Source: Methanobacteriota archaeon
GTDB lineage: Archaea; Thermoplasmatota; Poseidoniia; Poseidoniales; Thalassarchaeaceae
Direction: 5' to 3'
Assembly (NCBI GenBank): GCA_002698225.1
Contig: NZWD01000033.1
Location: forward strand, 14,996-53,315
DNA: 38,320 nt
Below, piece after piece: positions 31,874 through 38,320 of the stretch. A program made the position numbers and the translations under genes. Below the pieces are notes generated by a model. That model was not told where the DNA came from. It searched no databases and saw only the letters and a program-made list of their open reading frames with translations. Each line of letters begins with the position of its first letter. Within the stretch, counting starts at the first letter, position 1.

Positions 31874-32197
31874 TCACCGGCTCTCGAACGACTTCACCAG
31901 TTCCTCATATTGAGAAACGAGATTGGACTCTCGTTCCTCCAATATTGAAGAGTGTTCAACGAAGGCAGTTCTTGAATCCTCCAACTCGGCCCTTAGAGCA
32001 TCCCTGTCATCTACCTCTAGCAAGAGGTTACCTACTGCTCTGTATACCGGTCTGCTTGGATTTTGTGAATCTAGAGATTCCAATGTCATTGAAATCTCGG
32101 ATATTTGTGACGAAATGGCCTGCACCTGTGAACGGACCATCTGAAGTTCCTGTGCTAGTGCCTGTAACTCTTGAGCAGTTGCCTCAGGATCACTCAT
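31874..32197 (-). CDS. Prefoldin beta-like subunit
   Basis: This 107-aa protein is two long helices flanking a short beta hairpin, with RPVYRAVGNLLLEVD in the middle where beta-type prefoldins have a related strand motif. Prefoldin hexamers capture non-native proteins and pass them to the chaperonin. The ATG overlaps the Pcc1 stop as ATGA and has GGGGAGG upstream, which decides the start; the ORF track begins 22 residues too early. The order L37Ae-Pcc1-prefoldin is seen in many archaeal exosome operons. Confidence 0.85.
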   Translation of the reverse strand: MSDPEATAQELQALAQELQMVRSQVQAISSQISEISMTLESLDSQNPSRPVYRAVGNLLLEVDDRDALRAELEDSRTAFVEHSSILEERESNLVSQYEELVKSFESR

Positions 32198-32430
32198 CGA
32201 ATCTCCTCCCCTAGGTCTAGGACACGCTCGGAGGCAATTAAACCACGCATCAGCGTGTTCCAACGTGCCCTGAGGTCGACTATTGATTCAGCTGCCTCAT
32301 CTACCTGTAAAGTAGTGTTGTCAGCTAGACGAAACGACGCTTCGGTAGTCAAAGAAGCAGCTAGAGCTGGCGCTTCACCATGAGTCAAGCGTAAAATGAG
32401 TCGTGAAGACTTACTCTTCCTCTGAGTCAC
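32194..32430 (-). CDS. pcc1: KEOPS complex subunit Pcc1
   Basis: This 78-aa protein fits the Pcc1 fold. After a basic start comes RLILRL, then FRLADNTTLQVDEAAESIVD and the helix LRARWNTLMRGLIASERVL, matching the strand-helix pattern of archaeal Pcc1. Pcc1 dimerises KEOPS, which makes t6A at position 37 of ANN-decoding tRNAs. The GTG at 32430 has GGTGAGG about 6 nt upstream and is preferred over GTG 32439. The gene starts inside the last codons of rpl37Ae. Confidence 0.82.
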   Translation of the reverse strand: MTQRKSKSSRLILRLTHGEAPALAASLTTEASFRLADNTTLQVDEAAESIVDLRARWNTLMRGLIASERVLDLGEEIR

Positions 32431-32776
32431 CGGCCTCACCCTCGGACAGATTCCTCTCGAAATCTAAGGCAGCCTGCTGAGCAATTACGGCCATATCGGT
32501 GGCCGTTGCACCTTCCATAGATCTACGAATTATCCTGTTATTGGAATCAGTAGCTCTTGTGAATGGTTCCCAGACTCCTCCTGTGAATGTGTGATCACAC
32601 TTACGGCACTCCCAGATTCCCGCGGCCTTCCTTCGGACCTTTTGATAATTACACGATGGGCATGTGTAATGTCGGGACTTCTTCTTCAGTGCTGCGCCAG
32701 CCCTGCGCCTTACACTCACACCGTAGCGCGAGCCGAAACGAGCAGTGGCGCCGGACTTCTGGGTTCTCTTTGCCAT
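32411..32776 (-). CDS. rpl37ae: Ribosomal protein eL43 (L37Ae) with acidic C-terminal extension
   Basis: The core is the eL43 zinc ribbon: CPSC (39-42) and CRKC (57-60) within HYTCPSCNYQKVRRKAAG. The N-terminus is basic. At 121 aa it exceeds the usual ~70-90 aa, because the last ~30 residues form an acidic tail ending GEAGDSEEE. eL43 sits on the large subunit. GGAGG lies upstream of the ATG, which directly follows the rrp42 stop. The tail overlaps the pcc1 start. Confidence 0.92.
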   Translation of the reverse strand: MAKRTQKSGATARFGSRYGVSVRRRAGAALKKKSRHYTCPSCNYQKVRRKAAGIWECRKCDHTFTGGVWEPFTRATDSNNRIIRRSMEGATATDMAVIAQQAALDFERNLSEGEAGDSEEE

Positions 32777-33562
32777 CTACTCGCCTCCATGCACCATATC
32801 TCTGAGTTCACTGCACCTTGACTTAGCATGCTCCATGATTTCAGCGAATTCGCTCTCCGTAAAGATTCCCTTTAGACCCTTCTGAAGGGAATGGACATTG
32901 TCATCATCACCCAAGGTGATGTGAATTCTCTCATCACCTCCGAGTTCCTCCTTCCCTTCAGCATCGTAGACAAACCTGCCTCCGACCTTGTGATAGGAGC
33001 ACATGATAGGGGTTTTCGATATAGGCAGAGGTCGATCTTTGTCGCTGACTTCGAACTTGGCTTCAGGAATTACTGCGGTCCTCAGTGCTGCAATGCCTGC
33101 CAGAGCGAATGCATCGAACAAATTACCATCATCAGAAAGGGCAAACAAATCGAGAATGACCTGCCATGCCTTCTCACCTGGGATGATACAAAGATCATCC
33201 ACATCAATGCATCCAGATTCTCTGATTCCTCTGTCTACTACTCTGCTGAGTTCAATTGATTCGGGACTTGGTGGTCCTGCCTCCCAATTTCGCCCTGCGA
33301 CTGGTCTGACTTCGGCGCTGCACATCAAACCGCCTTGGTTAGGTCGATCGGGGTATGGAGTCATAATCTGGAACTTGACACCTGCGTATACGATGGTATT
33401 CCCCATTGTGACTATTGCTGAACCTTCTGCATTGGGCAAGACATTTGTCTGTAGATTAAGGTCACGAGATTCCCACTGGCCTCGACTATCTATCCTCTGG
33501 TTTTGCTGAGCCAGTTCTGCTAGATGATTACGAAGCAGTTGTGGTACCAATGGAATTGCCAT
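32777..33562 (-). CDS. rrp42: Exosome complex subunit Rrp42
   Basis: This 261-aa RNase PH-like subunit has RIDSRGQWESRDL, ETNVLP-like LQTNVLPNAEGSAIV and GVKFQIMTPYPDRPNQGG. It pairs with Rrp41 to form the hexameric ring; in archaea Rrp42 lacks the full phosphorolytic site but contributes to RNA binding. The ATG shares one base with the rrp41 stop (TAATG) behind GGGAGGTGAGG. Confidence 0.94.
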   Translation of the reverse strand: MAIPLVPQLLRNHLAELAQQNQRIDSRGQWESRDLNLQTNVLPNAEGSAIVTMGNTIVYAGVKFQIMTPYPDRPNQGGLMCSAEVRPVAGRNWEAGPPSPESIELSRVVDRGIRESGCIDVDDLCIIPGEKAWQVILDLFALSDDGNLFDAFALAGIAALRTAVIPEAKFEVSDKDRPLPISKTPIMCSYHKVGGRFVYDAEGKEELGGDERIHITLGDDDNVHSLQKGLKGIFTESEFAEIMEHAKSRCSELRDMVHGGE

Positions 33563-34278
33563 TAGGCCTCACCTCCCTTGAGGGCGTCGACCATTATCTT
33601 GTGAATGCCCTGAGCAGCCTCCATGTTGTAGTTCCAAGCCTTCTGGAACTCATCTTGAGACAAGTCCCCATCCATCTGCAAGAAAACCAATTCTCCTGAA
33701 TTGGGGAGTATTCCCATCGGTAAGTCCGCTTCTCCATAGTTATCCTCCTCTTTGTTGAGGTCGCAGACAACTATGTCATTGATCTTACCAGATGCCACAG
33801 AGACAACCATGTCGGTCATTGGAATACCAGCGTGCGCCAGAGCAACAGATGCTGCTGTGATACCGACGCATCGAGTTCCGGCCTCGGCTGCCAAGATTTC
33901 AATTTCAACGCGAATCTTCGAGCGAGGATACATCTCGACAAGTACTACACTCTCTAGTGCCTCAGCAGTAACTTTGCTAATCTCTCGGCTGCGTCGGTTA
34001 AATCCGGGACGAATCCTGTCAGTGGTTGAAAATGGTGCCATGTTGTAACGTACATCCAAAACAGCTCGATCTTGGCGCTGAATCTTTCGTGGATGGGCCT
34101 CCATTGGGCCGTAAATTGCTGCAACTGCGTGATTATTTCCCCAGATGACTCTAGCTGAGCCATCTGCTACTGGAATAACTCCTGTCTCGATCTCAATGGG
34201 TCTGAGATCGCCGGCCTTACGGCCGTCCATCCTGATTCCGTTCTCGTCAATCATCTGAATATCGCCGTATCCTCCCAT
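33562..34278 (-). CDS. rrp41: Exosome complex catalytic subunit Rrp41
   Basis: This 238-aa protein has the RNase PH signature: MDGRKAGDLRPIEIE, RIRPGFNRRSREISK in the RNA and phosphate region, and CDLNKEEDNYGEADLPMG with the catalytic acidic residues. Rrp41 is the phosphorolytic site of the archaeal exosome, degrading and tailing RNA from the 3' end. Start and stop share single bases with rrp42 and rrp4, so the three subunits are tightly coupled. Confidence 0.95.
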   Translation of the reverse strand: MGGYGDIQMIDENGIRMDGRKAGDLRPIEIETGVIPVADGSARVIWGNNHAVAAIYGPMEAHPRKIQRQDRAVLDVRYNMAPFSTTDRIRPGFNRRSREISKVTAEALESVVLVEMYPRSKIRVEIEILAAEAGTRCVGITAASVALAHAGIPMTDMVVSVASGKINDIVVCDLNKEEDNYGEADLPMGILPNSGELVFLQMDGDLSQDEFQKAWNYNMEAAQGIHKIMVDALKGGEA

Positions 34279-34988
34279 CAGGCAACACCTCCAATCGCTT
34301 TGGATTCGGTAGTCATCTCTCTGAGTCTATTACGCACGGAGACTACTCCGTCAAATTCTCCATCGACCCAAATACGACCATTGTCGCAGACAATTATCCT
34401 ACAGTCGGACTCATCCTTCAGGTTTCTCAGTGAATTTCCCTTCTTGCCGATTAGTTGGCCCAACAGATGGGGCTCTACATCCTCGATGGTACCTGATCTA
34501 ATCTTTCTCAGACCAAGTCCCTTCATCGTGACTACGCTTGAATGGGTCTCTTCAACCTCTTGAACTCTACAAAGTACAGCCTCTCCGATATCCATGACTT
34601 GTCTGGTACCGCCGAAAGAGGCGTTTCCTGGACCAAGGCTCATCGGTAGTATGGCGTTGAAGGGGGCCCCAATGTCGATGAACCAGATGTTGTTTGTGCA
34701 TCCTTCGACATAGCCTATCACAAGATCTCCCGGCCTAGGGATATATCCTGTCCTCAAAGGCTGTACCGAAACCTCGTTACCTTTCACATTCATTTTACCG
34801 TGCTTGGTCGCTCTTATTCGGCCATCCATCACTAAGACGCCATGGCCGGCTTCTCTTCCCTCAGATTTCCCGAGATCCTCCCCGGGGGTGACGAGAGAGG
34901 GTGCTCGTCCACCTTTACGCGGTCCGTCCGCTTCATCGCTAACACTCATGTTATCGGGCCGCGCGACCCGCCCACCCTTCATAACCAT
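34278..34988 (-). CDS. rrp4: Exosome complex RNA-binding subunit Rrp4
   Basis: This ~236-aa protein is one of the trimeric cap subunits. The N-terminal region ending AGHGVLVMDGRIRATK leads to an S1 domain around PRPGDLVIGYVEGC and a KH domain around LGQLIGKKGNSLRNL. The cap recruits substrates to the Rrp41-Rrp42 ring. The first ~45 residues form a charged, low-complexity stretch longer than usual. Start choice: ATG 34988 with GGTG upstream; GTG 35000 and ATG 34982 are alternatives. Confidence 0.92.
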   Translation of the reverse strand: MVMKGGRVARPDNMSVSDEADGPRKGGRAPSLVTPGEDLGKSEGREAGHGVLVMDGRIRATKHGKMNVKGNEVSVQPLRTGYIPRPGDLVIGYVEGCTNNIWFIDIGAPFNAILPMSLGPGNASFGGTRQVMDIGEAVLCRVQEVEETHSSVVTMKGLGLRKIRSGTIEDVEPHLLGQLIGKKGNSLRNLKDESDCRIIVCDNGRIWVDGEFDGVVSVRNRLREMTTESKAIGGVA

Positions 34989-35012
34989 TGATGTAGGCAC
35001 CTACGGTGCATT

Positions 35013-35702
35013 TCAGTCGAGTTCCTTTACCTCAAGGCCCGAGGAACGGTTAGCAACCCTACTAATTATCTCATTCCTCATCCCTCCCGGTACTTCGACT
35101 ACGCACGCCCATGAGCCGTCATCAAGCCATTGTTCTCTCTGTAATGAGTCCCTCAGTAATTGTTGAACTCCCCCGTAGTCCTTGCCGGGAATCTTGAAAG
35201 CGAGCTTGACGCTGATGAACTGGAGAGGAATTACTGGCTTCAGCAAGTCTATAGCGTCCTGAACTTGACGTTCAACAGATAGAAACGGATCTGCTCTGAA
35301 TCTAACTTCAGACAGGGCGTTTTCTATTCTAGTCTGGGGGTGTGGTAGGCGTGTCTTCGGATCCGTGGCGGTAAGTGATATCTCAGTAACAATTTGCTTC
35401 ATCTTCTCCACAACCATTTGCTTCCTCTGGGCCGTTGTCAATTGAATTGAGCCTTGACTCAGTATTCGCTCGACGCAGATAATTAAATCGGTGCTTCCGA
35501 AAGCACCCTCAAGAGCCTCGGAGGTTGGCCTGTCACCGGCCTTTGCATCAGACCAAATCTCCTCTGTTGCTAAAAGATCGCTCAAAAGCACAGATTCTGG
35601 GTCATCTTTCCAAGCCTGAACGAGATTAGGATCGACGAGGATCTCATATCTCGAACCGCCCCTCTCGAGGCGGGCTGTAACTGCATCGTCCAGACTCACC
35701 AT
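35013..35702 (-). CDS. Ribosome maturation protein SBDS (Sdo1)
   Basis: This 229-aa protein has the three-domain SBDS layout: an N-terminal FYSH domain (VTARLERGGSRYEILVDP), a helical middle (TTAQRKQMVVEKMKQIV) and a C-terminal ferredoxin-like domain. SBDS helps release the anti-association factor from the large subunit before translation in eukaryotes. Its position between psmA and rrp4 is the classic archaeal arrangement. A 42-bp gap separates it from psmA. Confidence 0.94.
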   Translation of the reverse strand: MVSLDDAVTARLERGGSRYEILVDPNLVQAWKDDPESVLLSDLLATEEIWSDAKAGDRPTSEALEGAFGSTDLIICVERILSQGSIQLTTAQRKQMVVEKMKQIVTEISLTATDPKTRLPHPQTRIENALSEVRFRADPFLSVERQVQDAIDLLKPVIPLQFISVKLAFKIPGKDYGGVQQLLRDSLQREQWLDDGSWACVVEVPGGMRNEIISRVANRSSGLEVKELD

Positions 35703-35744
35703 GATGGTGTCAGCATGAAGGTCCGACTTAGAGGCATGGATGGA

Positions 35745-36455
35745 TCAGGATATCTTCTCGAGATGCTTTAGAGCATCTTCATGAGTCATCTTATGATATC
35801 CATTCGAATCGACGATGGCAATCTCAACTGTGTCTGAATTCAAATCATCATCCAAGGACTCTCTAAGAGCTTCGAGGCCGAGTTTGATGGCTGCATTCTG
35901 AGTGATATTCGCCTTCCACTTAGCCTCAAAGTGATCCATTACTGTAGATTTACCTCGGCCGATTGCTCCGGCCTGATATGATTGGTAGGCACCCGATGGA
36001 TCAGTCTCGAAGAGATGAATACCTTCGTTGTCCAATCCTGCAATCAGCAGAGCGGTTCCGAATGGCCTAGCCCCACCATATTGAGTGAAGGACTGTAAGT
36101 GGTCACACATCTTCTTGACGAGCGAAGTTACTCCGATTGGATCGCCATAGGTCATCTTGTTAATTTGACACTGAACTCTGGCTCGATCGACCAATTGCCT
36201 TGCGTCAGCTACCAGTCCAGAGGTGGTGATTCCGATGTGGTCGTCTATTTGGTACATCTTCTCGATAGAGTCTGCGATGACTAGCTTGCTAGAGATTCTT
36301 TTGTCAACAATTAGAATGACTCCATCCTTGTACTTCAGGCCAACAGTAGTTGTCCCTCGCTTGACCGATTCCCTGGCATACTCCACCTGATACAGTCTGC
36401 CATCAGGTGAGAAGGTTGAAACTCCGTGGTCATATCCTCGTCCGCTTGGCTGCAT
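35745..36455 (-). CDS. psmA: Proteasome alpha subunit PsmA
   Basis: From the ATG at 36455 this is a 236-aa protein of the usual size: a GRGYDHGVSTFSPDGRLYQVE start, the alpha-ring signature, then EYARESVKRGTTTVGL and the helical gating N-terminus. Alpha rings gate the 20S core and bind the HbYX tails of PAN, encoded at 1750. The ORF-track start at 36524 would extend it by 23 residues but would put its promoter in a GC-rich segment. TTGATAAG lies about 30 bp upstream of 36455, supporting the shorter start. The beta subunit is not in the window. Confidence 0.94.
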   Translation of the reverse strand: MQPSGRGYDHGVSTFSPDGRLYQVEYARESVKRGTTTVGLKYKDGVILIVDKRISSKLVIADSIEKMYQIDDHIGITTSGLVADARQLVDRARVQCQINKMTYGDPIGVTSLVKKMCDHLQSFTQYGGARPFGTALLIAGLDNEGIHLFETDPSGAYQSYQAGAIGRGKSTVMDHFEAKWKANITQNAAIKLGLEALRESLDDDLNSDTVEIAIVDSNGYHKMTHEDALKHLEKIS

Positions 36456-36552
36456 GCTATCAGGCCGTTGCCTATACGGACTCTTATCAATCTTGGTCGT
36501 AACTAGTCTTGTGAATCGCGTCATTCATTGATGTGTCCCTACTCGGGCGGGC

Positions 36553-37308
36553 ATGAAAGTCGCCGTGTTGGCATCATCGGGCAAAGACTCTTCCTACTGC
36601 GCTTGGTGGGCTAAGATGCGTGGCTGGGATGTCGATTGTATCGTATCAGTAGGCATCGACTCAAATGACTCAATGATGTTTCAGACAAATGGGGTTGCCA
36701 TAGCAGCATTACAGAGCGCTGCTATGGGAGTCCCGTGGCTTCCTGTAGTTAGTCAAGGTGAAGAGGAGTTTGAAGTTCGGGATTTGGAAGTTGCTCTCTC
36801 AGGAAGTAATGACTCGATATCTTGCTTTGACCGTATGTGGCCAGAAGGATGGGAGTATCCAAAGAATCTCTTACTGCATGATGGGCCAGTGAATGTCGAT
36901 GCTTTGGTAGTAGGGGCATTACGATCGGACTATCAAAGAACTAGAATCGACATGATGTGCGAGAGACTTGGTATCATATCATTCAGCCCACTATGGCACC
37001 ATGACTCAATATCACATATGCAGTCTCTTGTTGAGCACGACTTCGATGTAATGTTCGTATCCGTCTCCGCAGATGGCCTTGGAGAAGAGTGGTTAGGTAG
37101 GCATCTGGACGAGGAGTCTCTTAGCCGTCTCGAATTATTGGCCAGTGAGTACAGGTTCAACATCGATGGGGAAGGAGGGGAGTTTGAGACTGTTGTACTA
37201 TCTTCTCCGTGCATGAATGGACATATAGAATGTAGTACTGAAAGCCTGTGGGAAGGAAATAGGGGTATGTTAACCATACTTGAAGCGCGACTAGCGGGGA
37301 TGCGCTAG
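36553..37308 (+). CDS. dph6: Diphthine-ammonia ligase Dph6
   Basis: This 251-aa protein has the ATP pyrophosphatase P-loop SSGKDSS (about residues 8-14) and the family's C-terminal GEGGEFETVVLSSP. VDALVVGALRSDYQRTR is also typical. Dph6 amidates diphthine on EF-2 His using ATP and ammonia, finishing diphthamide. EF-2 with the target His is in this window. The gene is divergent from psmA and is followed by purB 41 bp later. Confidence 0.9.
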   Translation: MKVAVLASSGKDSSYCAWWAKMRGWDVDCIVSVGIDSNDSMMFQTNGVAIAALQSAAMGVPWLPVVSQGEEEFEVRDLEVALSGSNDSISCFDRMWPEGWEYPKNLLLHDGPVNVDALVVGALRSDYQRTRIDMMCERLGIISFSPLWHHDSISHMQSLVEHDFDVMFVSVSADGLGEEWLGRHLDEESLSRLELLASEYRFNIDGEGGEFETVVLSSPCMNGHIECSTESLWEGNRGMLTILEARLAGMR

Positions 37309-37349
37309 GCTCAAACAGGGGTCTAGGTCCGCAAACCACGGGGAAGGCC

Positions 37350-38320
37350 GTGACGATATCGCCTCTGGATTACAGATACGGGCGTGACGAGGCTAAGCAT
37401 ATATGGTCCAGAGAGGGCCGACATAGTCGTCAATTGGAGGTAGAAAGGGCCTTGGTCTGGGCCCATTGCCAACTAGGCAAAGTCAGTGCAGAGGACTACG
37501 ACATCATAGCTGACATCGCTGATCCTGGAATAGTCACCGCAGACAGAGTCGACGAGATAGAGGAAGAGACCAAACATGATATCATGGCCTTGACTAAGGC
37601 CATGGCAGAGGCTGCTGGTGAAGCAGGATGGTGTATTCATCTCGGTGCTACCAGCAATGACATCGTGGATTCGGCTGTCGCGATACAAATCAAGGATAGT
37701 ATCAGACTGCAGAGGGATGTCCTTTCCCAAGTAATCTCCACGCTATGCGACATCGCACAACGAGAACGCGACACCGTGATGATTGGGCGCACTCATGGGC
37801 AGGCTGCTGTTCCAATCACATTCGGATTAAAGGTCGCAGTATGGGTGGACGAGTTTGTTCGTCATTATGAAAGGCTCTCAGAGCTCGAAACACGTGCAAC
37901 TACTGGTAAGTTCATGGGAGCAGTGGGGACTGGCGCGGCGCAGGGAGAAAACGCATTTGAGTTGCAGAGACTAATCATGCAGGAGTTGGGGCTAGGGGTG
38001 CCAATTGCAACTACTCAGGTGGTCGGACGCGACCGATATATCGAATGGGTCGGATGGATGGCCAATGTGGCAACTACAGTAGAGAAGGTTTTGCAAGAGA
38101 TTCGTAACCTACAGAGAAGTGAGATTGCGGAGGTAGCAGAAGCCTTCGACACCAAGAAACAGGTAGGCTCTTCGACAATGGCTCACAAGAGGAATCCTAT
38201 CACTGCAGAGAATGCCTGTGGCTTAGCTAGAATCGTCCGCTCGATGATTGTGCCATCGTACGAGAATGCCCTTCTGTGGCATGAGCGTGACTTGGCAAAC
38301 TCTTCTGCAGAGAGGTTTAC
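37350..38320 (+). CDS. purB: Adenylosuccinate lyase PurB (3' end outside the window)
   Basis: Absent from the ORF track, presumably because there is no stop before the window ends. The frame from GTG 37350 reads on without interruption to the end (323 codons). It opens ISPLDYRYGRDEAK and contains HLGATSNDIVDSAVA, MIGRTHGQAAVPITFG and the signature GSSTMAHKRNPI with the catalytic Ser loop. The enzyme splits SAICAR and adenylosuccinate in purine synthesis. The missing part should be the last third. Confidence 0.93.
   Translation, partial: MTISPLDYRYGRDEAKHIWSREGRHSRQLEVERALVWAHCQLGKVSAEDYDIIADIADPGIVTADRVDEIEEETKHDIMALTKAMAEAAGEAGWCIHLGATSNDIVDSAVAIQIKDSIRLQRDVLSQVISTLCDIAQRERDTVMIGRTHGQAAVPITFGLKVAVWVDEFVRHYERLSELETRATTGKFMGAVGTGAAQGENAFELQRLIMQELGLGVPIATTQVVGRDRYIEWVGWMANVATTVEKVLQEIRNLQRSEIAEVAEAFDTKKQVGSSTMAHKRNPITAENACGLARIVRSMIVPSYENALLWHERDLANSSAERF

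Noticed and set aside
34993-35004. GTAGG-CA-CCTAC inverted repeat near the rrp4 start
   Set aside because: The 2-nt centre cannot form a normal loop and the motif is short, so it is likely chance. The GGTG within it is better read as part of the ribosome-binding site.
1-38320. CRISPR arrays, insertion sequences, prophage genes, defence islands
   Set aside because: No tandem spacer-repeat pattern, transposase, integrase or terminal repeats were seen; nearly all sequence is accounted for by housekeeping-type genes.

Overview
The window is a dense stretch of archaeal chromosome. PAN, the proteasome alpha subunit, aMBF1, small primase subunit PriS, aEF-2, archaeal-type ProRS, the exosome (Rrp4/Rrp41/Rrp42), SBDS, Pcc1, a prefoldin-like subunit, isopentenyl phosphate kinase and Dph6 together make it unambiguously archaeal. 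Folate-linked histidine degradation, a Nudix (type I) IPP isomerase, a bacterial-looking thiolase, split transketolase and futalosine-route menaquinone genes suggest Thermoplasmatota, most likely a marine Poseidoniales (Marine Group II)-like organism. That placement is inference; no rRNA is present. Genes are packed tightly: convergent pairs touch or overlap at their stops, cotranscribed genes overlap by 1-8 nt, and no gap exceeds about 130 bp.

Layout. 1-1711 (minus): histidine degradation (glutamate formimidoyltransferase, cyclodeaminase, probable urocanate hydratase start). 1750-4057: PAN (minus) divergent from aMBF1 and Tsr3 (plus). 4043-8943: MetRS, a CNNM/CBS membrane protein, and two uncharacterised genes, one with an eight-proline run. 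9013-13851: PriS with a small upstream ORF, then MqnD, a half-size deoxyhypusine-hydroxylase-like HEAT protein, MqnA and MqnE. 13966-16652: split transketolase and an anchored exported protein. 16660-22356: ProRS, CoaBC, a membrane zinc-ribbon protein, thiolase, KptA and a small zinc-ribbon protein. 22411-24952: isopentenyl phosphate kinase and an IPP isomerase-prenyltransferase fusion. 24954-28314 (minus): rps12-rps7-EF-2. 28444-31081 (plus): UbiD-family decarboxylase, a TPR protein and a Nudix hydrolase. 31045-36455 (minus): psmA-SBDS-rrp4-rrp41-rrp42-rpl37Ae-pcc1-prefoldin-like-helical protein. 36553-end (plus): Dph6 and a PurB cut by the window edge, which is absent from the supplied ORF track.

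Connections. Several genes serve translation and its unusual modifications: Tsr3 (acp modification of small-subunit rRNA), Dph6 (diphthamide on EF-2, also encoded here), SBDS, Pcc1 (t6A) and the DOHH-like protein (candidate for hypusine on aIF5A). Isopentenyl phosphate kinase, IPP isomerase-GGPP synthase and possibly the UbiD enzyme belong to archaeal lipid precursor synthesis. MqnA, MqnD and MqnE make menaquinone by the futalosine route. The most notable observation is the 158-aa HEAT protein: it looks like one half of eukaryotic deoxyhypusine hydroxylase, including its metal-binding His-Glu motifs and a segment resembling the inter-half linker.
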